Shown here one piece after another: positions 57,582 through 64,000 of a DNA stretch of 64,000 nt (positions are counted from its first letter, which is position 1; each line of letters opens with the position of its first letter). Where the stretch lies: assembly GCF_014360585.1 (NCBI RefSeq), contig NZ_JACIXG010000001.1, positions 61,001 to 125,000 of the forward strand, read 5' to 3'. A program made the position numbers and the translations under genes. Below the pieces are notes generated by a model. It was given only the letters and a program-made list of their open reading frames with translations, was not told the origin of the DNA and searched no databases. This stretch comes from Nocardioides sp. Its GTDB lineage: Bacteria > Actinomycetota > Actinomycetes > Propionibacteriales > Nocardioidaceae.

Positions 57582-57746
57582 CTACACCGAATCCGTAGGA
57601 GTTTCCCTGCCGGCGGGCACCCCAATGCTGCCGGCGCCGAGGGTCACCACGACATCCGGCACGTCAGGGTGTCGGAGCTGGATCGCGGACCAGGTGGCCT
57701 CAAGCGCTGCGACCAGCGCGCTGGCGTCCAAAGCGGCGTTGACTCC
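57582..57746 (-). pseudogene. N-terminal gene remnant of a mobile-element protein
   Basis: The minus strand reads GVNAALDASALVAALEATWS then AIQLRHPDVPDVVVTLGAGS, ending at TAG 57582-57584. The pattern is clearly protein-like and recalls the start of proteins found in actinobacterial integrative elements (TWxAIRxRHPxVPDVVVTxGxG). It lacks a start codon in frame and the C-terminal part. A perfect LexA-type box lies about 100 nt upstream. The rest of 57519-57961 holds no gene I can support. Confidence 0.5.
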
Positions 57747-57848
57747 TAGGTGTCAATCAATCGACGCCGGTGAGCGTACGACCGCCAGGAGGACAACGAC
57801 CGGGGCGCGCGAGTACGTGAATAGTACGTAGCCCCGTCGCTAGATATG

Positions 57849-57864
57849 TCGAACAATAGTTCGA
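57849..57864. promoter_or_regulatory. Perfect LexA/SOS box near the right island end
   Basis: TCGAACAATAGTTCGA has both 6-bp arms of the actinobacterial SOS consensus intact. It lies upstream of the minus-strand gene remnant and 98 nt from the right island boundary; no complete gene is now placed to use it. Confidence 0.7.
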
Positions 57865-57961
57865 TCTGGACAGAATCAATCGGCCTCTGACCTGGAGAAA
57901 GGCCGGTTACGGTGCCAACTGTCCCGTGAGGCCGCGACCTGCGAGGAAGGGCCCTTTCGGC

Positions 57962-58001
57962 ATTATGAGTCCTCTGCTCTAACCGACTGAGCTAACGGCC
58001 C
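57962..58001 (-). pseudogene. 5' half of the split tRNA(CAT) gene (right island end)
   Basis: The minus strand from 58001 reads the acceptor strand GGGCCGT, D arm TAGCTCAGTCGGTTAGAGCA, then AGAGGACTCATAAT up to the end of the anticodon loop. After that the sequence (GCCGAAAGGGCCC) cannot pair with the anticodon stem. The 3' half is at 44996-45043; the overlap is the 14-bp core. Joined length is 74 nt, equal to the intact tRNA at 47250-47323. Confidence 0.88.
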
Positions 58002-58241
58002 GCCCAGAGCCTAGCGGGGGGACGTCAGTTGTTGCGCACAGGTCATCCGATCCGGAACCAGGATCGGTCGGTCTAAGCGATCTAGCAGCGCGATCACTGG
58101 CCTGCGCAGGGCATTCTGTCTGTCCCCCGTACGAGCTACCTGCGAGTGTCCACCGTGCGGTGATGATTCCGGGACGGCCGGATCCATATCGTCGAGGTAG
58201 TCCGCGGCGCTCCCGCCGCGGCTTCTCACAGAGGAGTCCTC

Positions 58242-59075
58242 GTGCGTCTGGTATGGCAGCTCTTAGCAGTTTCGGCGGTCTGGATCCTCGGCACCCTGGG
58301 CACTGATGCGATGAAGGACAACCCCTGGGCTGCGCTCGTCGCCGGCCTACTGACGGCCGTCGTCGGGGTCCTGGTCTACGGCTGGGTGGTGCGGCGGACC
58401 GAGCACCGGGCTCCCGTCGAGGTGGCGCTGGAGGGGGCAGGTGCAGGGGTCGGCTGGGGCACGTTGCTCGGCATCGCGCTGTTCGGGGCAGTCATCGCGA
58501 GCATCGCCTTCTTCGGTGACTACACGATCAACGGCTTGGGCTCGCCGGCGAGCGCTGTCGCCCTGCTGGGGATCATGGCTGGTGCCGCAGTGACCGAGGA
58601 GCTGGTCTTCCGAGGTGTCCTGTTCCGGAACATCGAGCTCTGGACCGGGACCTGGATCGCGCTCGTACTGACCGGCTCGCTGTTCGGCCTGATCCACCTG
58701 CTCAACCCGAACGCCACCCTGTGGGGTGCCGTCGCCATCGCCATCGAGGCAGGCGGGATGCTGACCGCGGCATACATCGCCACCCGCAAGCTGTGGGTGC
58801 CGATCGGTCTGCACCTCGGCTGGAACATCGCCGGAAGTGCCATCTTCAGCACGGAGGTGTCCGGCAGCAACACCGCACAGGGTCTGCTGGACGCGACGAT
58901 GTCAGGTCCCACCCTGGTCACGGGCGGCAGCTTCGGGCCGGAGGGCAGCATCTACGCAGTGGTGCTCGGCGTACTGGCCACCGGCGTCTTCATGTGGCTG
59001 GCCTACCGACGTGGTCACGTGGTCCCCGTGCGCCGCTCGGCCCGGACGGACCTGGCCGATACGCTCTCCCGGTGA
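58242..59075 (+). CDS. CPBP family intramembrane metalloprotease
   Basis: 277 aa with about eight membrane segments. Catalytic motifs of the CAAX/ABI family are present: AVTEELVFRGVLF (EExxxR), GSLFGLIHLLNPNA (FxxxH) and IGLHLGWNIAGS (HxxxN). Family members cleave in the membrane; in actinobacteria their substrates are mostly unknown. GTG start 58242 with an imperfect ribosome site (AGAGGAG). The stop overlaps the sensor kinase start (GTGA), so protease, kinase and regulator form one operon. Confidence 0.9.
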   Translation: MRLVWQLLAVSAVWILGTLGTDAMKDNPWAALVAGLLTAVVGVLVYGWVVRRTEHRAPVEVALEGAGAGVGWGTLLGIALFGAVIASIAFFGDYTINGLGSPASAVALLGIMAGAAVTEELVFRGVLFRNIELWTGTWIALVLTGSLFGLIHLLNPNATLWGAVAIAIEAGGMLTAAYIATRKLWVPIGLHLGWNIAGSAIFSTEVSGSNTAQGLLDATMSGPTLVTGGSFGPEGSIYAVVLGVLATGVFMWLAYRRGHVVPVRRSARTDLADTLSR

Positions 59076-60247
59076 CCGAACTCCGTCGGGTCCTGGACCG
59101 GTGGCGTCAGCTCGACGTCACGGTCCGGGATCTGCCGCTCGCACTGCCGCTGGCGGTCGCATCGTTCGTGCCGGCGTACCACGGGCTGGGGACGGAGGTC
59201 GGCGCGCTGCCGACCCGTCCCTTCGACGCGCTGGCCGTCGTCGCGATCGTCCTCCAGTCCTTCCCGCTCGCCCTTCGCCGGCGGTGGCCGGCCGCCTGCC
59301 TCGTCCTGGTGTCGCTCGGCTTCGTCCTCGACCAGCTCCGGGGCTACCACACGTTGTCCGGCGCCGGGCTCGTGATCGCGCTGCTGAGCGCGGGTGCCTA
59401 CCTGGAACACCGTCGCCGCACGATCGCGATCCTCCTCACGGGTGCCTACGTGCTGCTGGCGCTCGCGCTCGACCTGCTCGGCGGGGCCGAGCGGGCGGTC
59501 GGGTACCTGACGTTCTACCTGGTGCTGGCCCTCGTGTGGGCCGTCGGCTCCTGGCTACGCTCCACCCGGGCCGCCGAGAACGAACGGCGCCTTCGGGTCG
59601 CCGAGGAGACCCGCACCGCAGAACGCACCCGGATCGCCCGCGAGCTGCACGACGTCGTGACGCACCACGTGACAGCGATGGTCGTGCAGACGGAGGCTGC
59701 CAAGTACCTGACCGGCGCTCCCGACCGGCTCGACGAGACGCTCGATGCCGTCACCGACACGGGCCGGCGGGCGATCGGCGACCTCCGGAACCTGCTGGAC
59801 CTGCTCGACCCAGGACACGACGGCGCGACCCGGGCGCCGTCAATCCGGGACGTACGCACGCTCGTCGAGCAGACGCGTCAGGCCGGGCAGCCGGTGGAGC
59901 TCACGGAGGAGGGCACGCCGTCCGAATCCGCCGGGAGCGCGGAGCTGGTCGCCCACCGAGTGGTGCAGGAGGCTCTGACGAACGCGCTCAAGCACGCACA
60001 CGGCAGCCCGACAGCGGTCGGCATACGCTATGACGAACGGGAGATCACCGTGGAGATCCGCACTGCCGGGACCGGGCCTGAGCAGGCCCCCAGCGGCACC
60101 CGCCCGCGCTCGCACGGCGGTAGCGGCCGGGGCCTCGCCGGGTTGCGGGCACGGGTGGACGCCCTCGGTGGCGAGTTCGCCGCAGGCCGCGGGGCCGACG
60201 GCGGATTCGTCGTCCACGCGCGCATCCCCACCGGGAGGCCGGCATGA
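59072..60247 (+). CDS. Two-component sensor histidine kinase
   Basis: 391 aa. N-terminal membrane region (LPLALPLAVASFVPAYHG through AVGYLTFYLVLALVWAVGSW), HisKA_3 dimerisation helix with phospho-acceptor His in RIARELHDVVTHHVTAMVVQ, and a HATPase domain (VVQEALTNALKHAHGSPTAV; GGSGRGLAGLRARVDALGGE). It belongs to the NarL-partner kinase class common in actinobacteria. GTG 59072 overlaps the protease stop; the regulator follows with an ATGA overlap. Confidence 0.9.
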   Translation: MTELRRVLDRWRQLDVTVRDLPLALPLAVASFVPAYHGLGTEVGALPTRPFDALAVVAIVLQSFPLALRRRWPAACLVLVSLGFVLDQLRGYHTLSGAGLVIALLSAGAYLEHRRRTIAILLTGAYVLLALALDLLGGAERAVGYLTFYLVLALVWAVGSWLRSTRAAENERRLRVAEETRTAERTRIARELHDVVTHHVTAMVVQTEAAKYLTGAPDRLDETLDAVTDTGRRAIGDLRNLLDLLDPGHDGATRAPSIRDVRTLVEQTRQAGQPVELTEEGTPSESAGSAELVAHRVVQEALTNALKHAHGSPTAVGIRYDEREITVEIRTAGTGPEQAPSGTRPRSHGGSGRGLAGLRARVDALGGEFAAGRGADGGFVVHARIPTGRPA

Positions 60248-60903
60248 GTGCGCCGATCCGGGTCCTGGTCTGCGACGACCAAGCGTTGATCCGCACCGGG
60301 TTCGCGACGATCATCGACGCCCAGCCCGACCTCGAGATGGTGGGCGAGTGCGGGGACGGGCGGGCCGCCGTCGACCTCGCTCGACGACTGAACCCGGACG
60401 TCGTGGTGATGGACGTCCGGATGCCGGTGCTCGACGGGATCGAGGCGACCCGCCTGATAGCCGGCGCCGGGGTGGCGCACCCCGTCAAGGTGCTTGTGGT
60501 GACGACGTTCAATCTCGACGAGTACGTCTACGAGGCGCTGCGCGCCGGCGCCAGCGGGTTCCTGCTCAAGGACGCACCGACGCCGCAGCTGCTGCATGGC
60601 ATCCGCACGGTCGCGACCGGGGCGGCGCTGCTGGCACCCGAGGTGACGCGGAAGCTCGTCGGCAAGTACGCCGCCCGGATCCGCCCCGCCGAGAGCGCGG
60701 CCGCCGACACCGCGCTGACACCGCGAGAGCTCGAGGTGCTGCGCCTGATCGCCAACGGCCTGTCCAACAGCGAGATCGCCGCAACGCTGGTGATCAGCCA
60801 GGAGACCGTCAAGACGTACGTGTCGCGCATTCTGACCAAGCTCGACCTGCGGGACCGCGTCCAAGCGGTGATCCATGCCTACCGCAGCGGCCTCGTGACC
60901 TGA
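60244..60903 (+). CDS. NarL/FixJ family response regulator
   Basis: 219 aa. Receiver domain with acidic pocket VLVCDDQALIRTGF, phospho-acceptor Asp in VVVMDVRMPVLDG, and VVTTFN and FLLKDAP switch residues. LuxR-type HTH: LTPRELEVLRLIANGLSNSE and ETVKTYVSRILTKLDL. Coupled to its kinase by ATGA. Possible targets include its own operon. Confidence 0.92.
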   Translation: MSAPIRVLVCDDQALIRTGFATIIDAQPDLEMVGECGDGRAAVDLARRLNPDVVVMDVRMPVLDGIEATRLIAGAGVAHPVKVLVVTTFNLDEYVYEALRAGASGFLLKDAPTPQLLHGIRTVATGAALLAPEVTRKLVGKYAARIRPAESAAADTALTPRELEVLRLIANGLSNSEIAATLVISQETVKTYVSRILTKLDLRDRVQAVIHAYRSGLVT

Positions 60904-60939
60904 GGAACAGGCCCAGGCGGCAACCGATGGCCTCGTCTT

Positions 60940-62181
60940 TCAGACCCCGGCCTGACCTTTTTGCTGCGTGAGCTCGTCGCCGGCCCCGGCCGAGGCGCCT
61001 CCGGTGGACAGCGTGATCAGCGCGGCGACCGCGATGGCCGCCGCGGTGACGACGACGGTCGCGGACCAGCCGACCAGTTCGACCGCGGCCGAGCCGAACG
61101 CGGTCCCGAGACTCCCACCGACGAAGTAGACCAGCATGTACGTGCTGTTGTAGCGCGCAGGGGCAGCGGGGTCGATGGCCAACACGGTGCTCTGATTGGC
61201 CACCTGAGCGGCGAAGAGTCCGGCATCGAACAGGGCAAGGCATGCCAGCGTCGCGATGGTGCTCGACAGCGCGAAAGTCAGGGCCGTAGCCGAAGCCCCG
61301 GCGACGGTCAGACCCACCAGGATCACCCGCCTGGCTCCCACCCGATCCGTCCAGGCGCCGGCGGCCTGAGCAGCCAGGATGCCGGACAGCCCGGCCAGCG
61401 CGAAGAGTCCGATCTGCGCAGCGGAATAGGCGTACGGTGGCTCCGACAGGGCTACTGCGAGACCTGCCCATACGGCGCAGAACGCGAAGAACCACAGGGC
61501 GCCGCGGGCCCCTGCGAGCCGGAGCACGGTGTCGCGCAAGAGCAGTCCCGGCAATGACCGAAGCGTCGCGAGGTACCCACGTGTGGACGTTCCCCGCACG
61601 GCCGGGAGGGCCAACACCGAACAGACCGCGACGATCGCGCAGGCGGCCGCGAAGACCAGGACCATGTTGCGCCAGCCGATCTCTTCAGCAAGCCAGCCGC
61701 CGACGATCCGACCTGCCAGGATGCCGACCGAGATCCCGGCGGTGACGATACCCAGCACGGTGCCGCGCCGGTGTGTGGGCGCGAGCCGGCCGGCCACCGA
61801 GCTCAGGCCGGCTCCCACAACCGAGCAGGCTCCGGCAACACCGATCAGCAACCCCAGCACCAGGAGGTTGCTGATCACAGCGGTCAGGGCCAGTGCCAGC
61901 GACAGGACCCCGAACTGGATCCCGAGCACGCGCCTCGGAGACCAGCGGTCGACCAGCGGAACCAACAGGCCCAGCCCCGACATGTAGCCCACAGGCCCGA
62001 AGGCCAGGGCCATGCCGACAGCTGTGATCGAGGAGTCGAACGAGTGTGCAACGTCGGCTATCGCGGGCTGTAGCGGGTAGATCGTCGAGGTCCCCAACGC
62101 CGCCGCAAGCGCCATGAACCAGACGACTGAGCCGCGCAACGGCGCGACAGCGGGAGCCTCAGCGGCGATGTCAGTACTCAT
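60940..62181 (-). CDS. MFS transporter
   Basis: 413 aa with 12 predicted helices. The intracellular loop motif VPLVDRWSPRRVLG after helix 2 and AWTDRVGARRVIL after helix 8 mark the two MFS halves. GRIVGGWLAEEIGWR resembles the antiporter-type motif of DHA efflux proteins. Likely drug or metabolite export. The ATG 62181 begins a short cytoplasmic N-terminus; no good ribosome site is visible. It converges with the two-component operon. Confidence 0.87.
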   Translation of the reverse strand: MSTDIAAEAPAVAPLRGSVVWFMALAAALGTSTIYPLQPAIADVAHSFDSSITAVGMALAFGPVGYMSGLGLLVPLVDRWSPRRVLGIQFGVLSLALALTAVISNLLVLGLLIGVAGACSVVGAGLSSVAGRLAPTHRRGTVLGIVTAGISVGILAGRIVGGWLAEEIGWRNMVLVFAAACAIVAVCSVLALPAVRGTSTRGYLATLRSLPGLLLRDTVLRLAGARGALWFFAFCAVWAGLAVALSEPPYAYSAAQIGLFALAGLSGILAAQAAGAWTDRVGARRVILVGLTVAGASATALTFALSSTIATLACLALFDAGLFAAQVANQSTVLAIDPAAPARYNSTYMLVYFVGGSLGTAFGSAAVELVGWSATVVVTAAAIAVAALITLSTGGASAGAGDELTQQKGQAGV

Positions 62182-62271
62182 GACGACCGACTGTAGGTAG
62201 CGGCATCGCAGCACGCTGGCCGGAAACGGACATCACCGTCTGGCCGGGTTCCTATCAGCTCAGGACCCGCC

Positions 62272-63732
62272 TCAACCCTCGCTGTTGATGAGGTACTTCC
62301 CGTCGGCGTAGACGAGTCCCAACGTCACGGTGCCGCCGTCCTGGCGGCCATCCTTCATCGTGTACCTGTAGGTGTAGGTCACCTTGAGCGGGTCGACGCT
62401 GGGGGAGACCGAGACCACGCTGGTGCTCGCGACGCCGCCCCACCAGGCGCGATAGCCCTCGATGCCGCCGCTGCTGGCCTGGAACGCCGGGGTCAGCATC
62501 GAGCTGAAGGTGCCGTCGGGGTTCGCGGGCGCGGAGTCGAGATAGCTGCGGATGAAGGCGTCGACGCCCTCGGCGGTCGCGCCGGCGGTCTCGCTCGCCG
62601 AGGGGCTCTCGCTGGGGGAGGGGCTGGTCGTCTCGCTGGGCGTGGGCTCCTCGGAGGATTCCTCAGCGGACTCCTCCGGCTGCTCGTCCTCGGCCGGCTC
62701 TTCGTTCGGCTCCGACAACGGCGATCCAGAGGCGGTCGGCGCCGGGTCGGCCTTCGGGTCGTCGCCCCGGTTGGCCCACAGGGCCCCACCGATCAGCAGC
62801 ACCAGCGCCGCGGCGACGGCGGCGACCACGACCGGCAACCATCGACGCCGCGCCGGTGCGCTGGTCGACTGTGCCTGGCCCGAGGGCGCTGCGGTCGACG
62901 GCTTCGCAACCGCGGCGAGCGTCTGCGTACGCAGCGCGACCGGCTCCAGCTTCTCGTCCGGGAGCCGCCCCGCGAGGAAGTCGACGACGTCCTCGGCCGA
63001 CCACCGCTCGGCGGGGTCGTAGGCCATCGTGTGCTCGAGCAGCGGCGCGAGCCGACCGGCCAGCGGCGTACGCGGCGGGTCCTCGTGAACGACCCGATAG
63101 AGCGTCGCGAGCGCGTTGTCACCGATCCCATAGGGAGGCTCGCCCGTCAGCGCCTGGAAGAGCGTGGCCCCGAGCGACCACATGTCGCTGGCCGGCGTCG
63201 CCCGCCCGCCGGTGGCGATCTCCGGAGCCAGGTACGCAGGCGAGCCGGTGACCTGTCCGGTCTGAGTGGTCTGGGAGTCGACGCCACGCGCGATCCCGAA
63301 GTCGGTCAGCTTGGCGCGGTCGGCGCGGCCGACCACGATGTTGGCAGGCTTCACGTCGCGATGGACGATGCCGGCGGCGTGCGCGGAACGCAGCGCGGAG
63401 GCGACTTGACCGGTCAGCCTCGCAGCGTCCTCGACGGACATCGGGCCGTCGTCGCGCACCATGTGGGCGAGGGTCTTCCCCTCGACGTACTCCATCACCA
63501 GCCACGGCTTGTCGTCGTCGCGCACCAGATCGAAGACGGCGACCACGTTCGGGTGGACCAGGCGTGCGGCGAGCTGTGCTTCGCGTTCGACCGCGGCATC
63601 AGACACGCCGTCGAGTGAGATCAGCTGCTTGAGCGCAACCGAGCGCCCCAGGACCTCGTCGGTGGCGAGCCAGACGGCTCCCATTGCTCCCCGGCCGAGC
63701 TCCCTCTCGAGCCGGTACCTCCCTGCGATCAC
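62272..63732 (-). CDS. Ser/Thr protein kinase, membrane anchored
   Basis: 486 aa. An N-terminal Pkn-type kinase domain (1-260) has the Gly loop LGRGAMGAVW, Lys in SVALKQL, catalytic loop HRDVKPANI, DFGIARG and an activation loop with TQTGQVTGSPAYLAPE. A Pro/Ala linker and one transmembrane helix (WLPVVVAAVAAALVLLIGGA) follow. An acidic Glu/Ser/Pro-rich spacer leads to an extracellular domain of about 90 residues (DAFIRSYLDSAPANPDGTFS) that lacks PASTA repeats and may sense a ligand. GTG start. Confidence 0.9.
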   Translation of the reverse strand: MIAGRYRLERELGRGAMGAVWLATDEVLGRSVALKQLISLDGVSDAAVEREAQLAARLVHPNVVAVFDLVRDDDKPWLVMEYVEGKTLAHMVRDDGPMSVEDAARLTGQVASALRSAHAAGIVHRDVKPANIVVGRADRAKLTDFGIARGVDSQTTQTGQVTGSPAYLAPEIATGGRATPASDMWSLGATLFQALTGEPPYGIGDNALATLYRVVHEDPPRTPLAGRLAPLLEHTMAYDPAERWSAEDVVDFLAGRLPDEKLEPVALRTQTLAAVAKPSTAAPSGQAQSTSAPARRRWLPVVVAAVAAALVLLIGGALWANRGDDPKADPAPTASGSPLSEPNEEPAEDEQPEESAEESSEEPTPSETTSPSPSESPSASETAGATAEGVDAFIRSYLDSAPANPDGTFSSMLTPAFQASSGGIEGYRAWWGGVASTSVVSVSPSVDPLKVTYTYRYTMKDGRQDGGTVTLGLVYADGKYLINSEG

Positions 63733-63861
63733 CCAGTCCCCTCAAATCTCGTCCACGTTCGCCAGGTCAACTCTAGGGGGTGTCGCCTACTACCCTTGCT
63801 TCCGGGACAGCCCGCTCCGGGCCCCGAAAACACCACCTGAGAACGATCTGAAAGGCACCAC

Positions 63862-64000
63862 GTGTCCATCGATCCCACACTCCTCGACGACCTCGAGTGG
63901 CGAGGTCTCATCGCCGACTCGACGGACCGCGACGCGCTCCGAGAAGCGCTGGCCGGCGGGAGTGTGAAGTTCTATATCGGGTTCGACCCCACCGCGCCGA
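63862..64000 (+). CDS. tyrS: Tyrosyl-tRNA synthetase, 5' part
   Basis: The GTG at 63862, with AAAGG 6 nt upstream, opens a frame reading [20 protein letters not shown] then [23 protein letters not shown] is the first strand of the class I TyrRS catalytic domain, just before the HIGH-like motif, which is outside the window. It charges tRNA-Tyr. It is divergent from the kinase gene, with about 130 nt between. Confidence 0.93.
   Translation, partial: MSIDPTLLDDLEWRGLIADSTDRDALREALAGGSVKFYIGFDPTAP

Larger units (their letters stand above)
45030..57975. mobile_element. 12.9-kb genomic island inserted in a tRNA(CAT) anticodon loop
   Basis: The boundaries are direct repeats ATTATGAGTCCTCT at 45030-45043 and 57962-57975, each fused to the opposite half of one tRNA gene. 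Cargo: a peptidoglycan-binding lipoprotein, HNH-membrane protein, intact tRNA(CAT), integrase fragment, truncated regulator plus cupin gene, coiled-coil membrane protein, unknown proteins, a type ISP restriction-modification enzyme, an HNH protein, a gene remnant and two LexA-type boxes. The genes show more varied codon use than the flanks by eye. No complete integrase is present, so the island is probably no longer self-mobile. Confidence 0.85.

Noticed and set aside
57484..57831. Plus-strand 115-codon frame near the right island end
   Set aside because: Low-complexity Ala/Thr/Ser/Arg reading; the minus strand over the same bases gives a protein-like remnant instead.
58011..58229. 72-codon minus-strand frame between the tRNA half and the CPBP gene
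   Set aside because: No family, no ribosome site, and it covers the likely promoter of the CPBP operon.

Overview
The window is high-GC actinobacterial DNA. Very high GC at third codon positions, frequent GTG and TTG starts, tight ATGA/GTGA gene overlaps, and the mix of LacI regulators, GH78/GH106 rhamnosidases, type IB topoisomerase, CDGSH protein, class A PBP and Ser/Thr kinase fit Nocardioides or a close relative (Propionibacteriales). That placement is an inference from gene content and style; no rRNA is present.

Positions 1-7.5 kb hold housekeeping and accessory genes: a minus-strand run (GCS2-type carboxylate-amine ligase, methyltransferase, haem-oxygenase-like iron enzyme, CDGSH protein, topoisomerase IB), a divergent class II glutamine amidotransferase, a secreted GH16 beta-glucanase, a secreted peptidoglycan-binding protein and a quinone reductase.

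Positions 7.6-36.2 kb are an L-rhamnose system. They encode an ABC importer (7646-12321), a LacI regulator (17038-18084), mutarotase, isomerase, rhamnulokinase, an aldolase/dehydrogenase fusion, a Tat-exported GH106 rhamnosidase, a stand-alone LuxR-type HTH, lutABC for L-lactate, and two secreted GH78 rhamnosidases. Extracellular rhamnosidases would release rhamnose, which is imported, converted to DHAP plus L-lactate, and the lactate oxidised by LutABC. Similar operators (TTGAAACCTTTCAA or GAAACGTATCAA) lie just upstream of the start codon of six transcription units. Embedded in the locus is a separate minus-strand block (12450-16964) with its own LacI regulator, a GGAAAGCGCTTTCC operator, a Gfo/Idh/MocA oxidoreductase, a DUF993 protein and a TIM-barrel isomerase. 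It looks like an uncharacterised sugar pathway. The spacers of this region carry arrays of short degenerate repeats with strict 21- or 31-nt periods, arranged head to head.

Positions 36.4-45.0 kb carry a GAP-family membrane protein, a two-component system, a secreted guanyl-specific RNase, a class A PBP, a tandem GNAT protein, a HAD hydrolase and an MBL-fold hydrolase.

Positions 45.03-57.98 kb are a genomic island inserted in the anticodon loop of a tRNA(CAT) gene. The 3' half of the tRNA lies at 44996-45043 and the 5' half at 57962-58001; they share a 14-bp core, and joining them restores a 74-nt tRNA. The island carries its own intact tRNA(CAT), an integrase fragment, a type ISP restriction-modification enzyme, two HNH proteins (one membrane anchored), a coiled-coil membrane protein, unknown proteins and two LexA-type boxes.

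Positions 58.2-64 kb hold a CPBP protease, a second two-component system, an MFS transporter, a Ser/Thr kinase and the start of tyrS.
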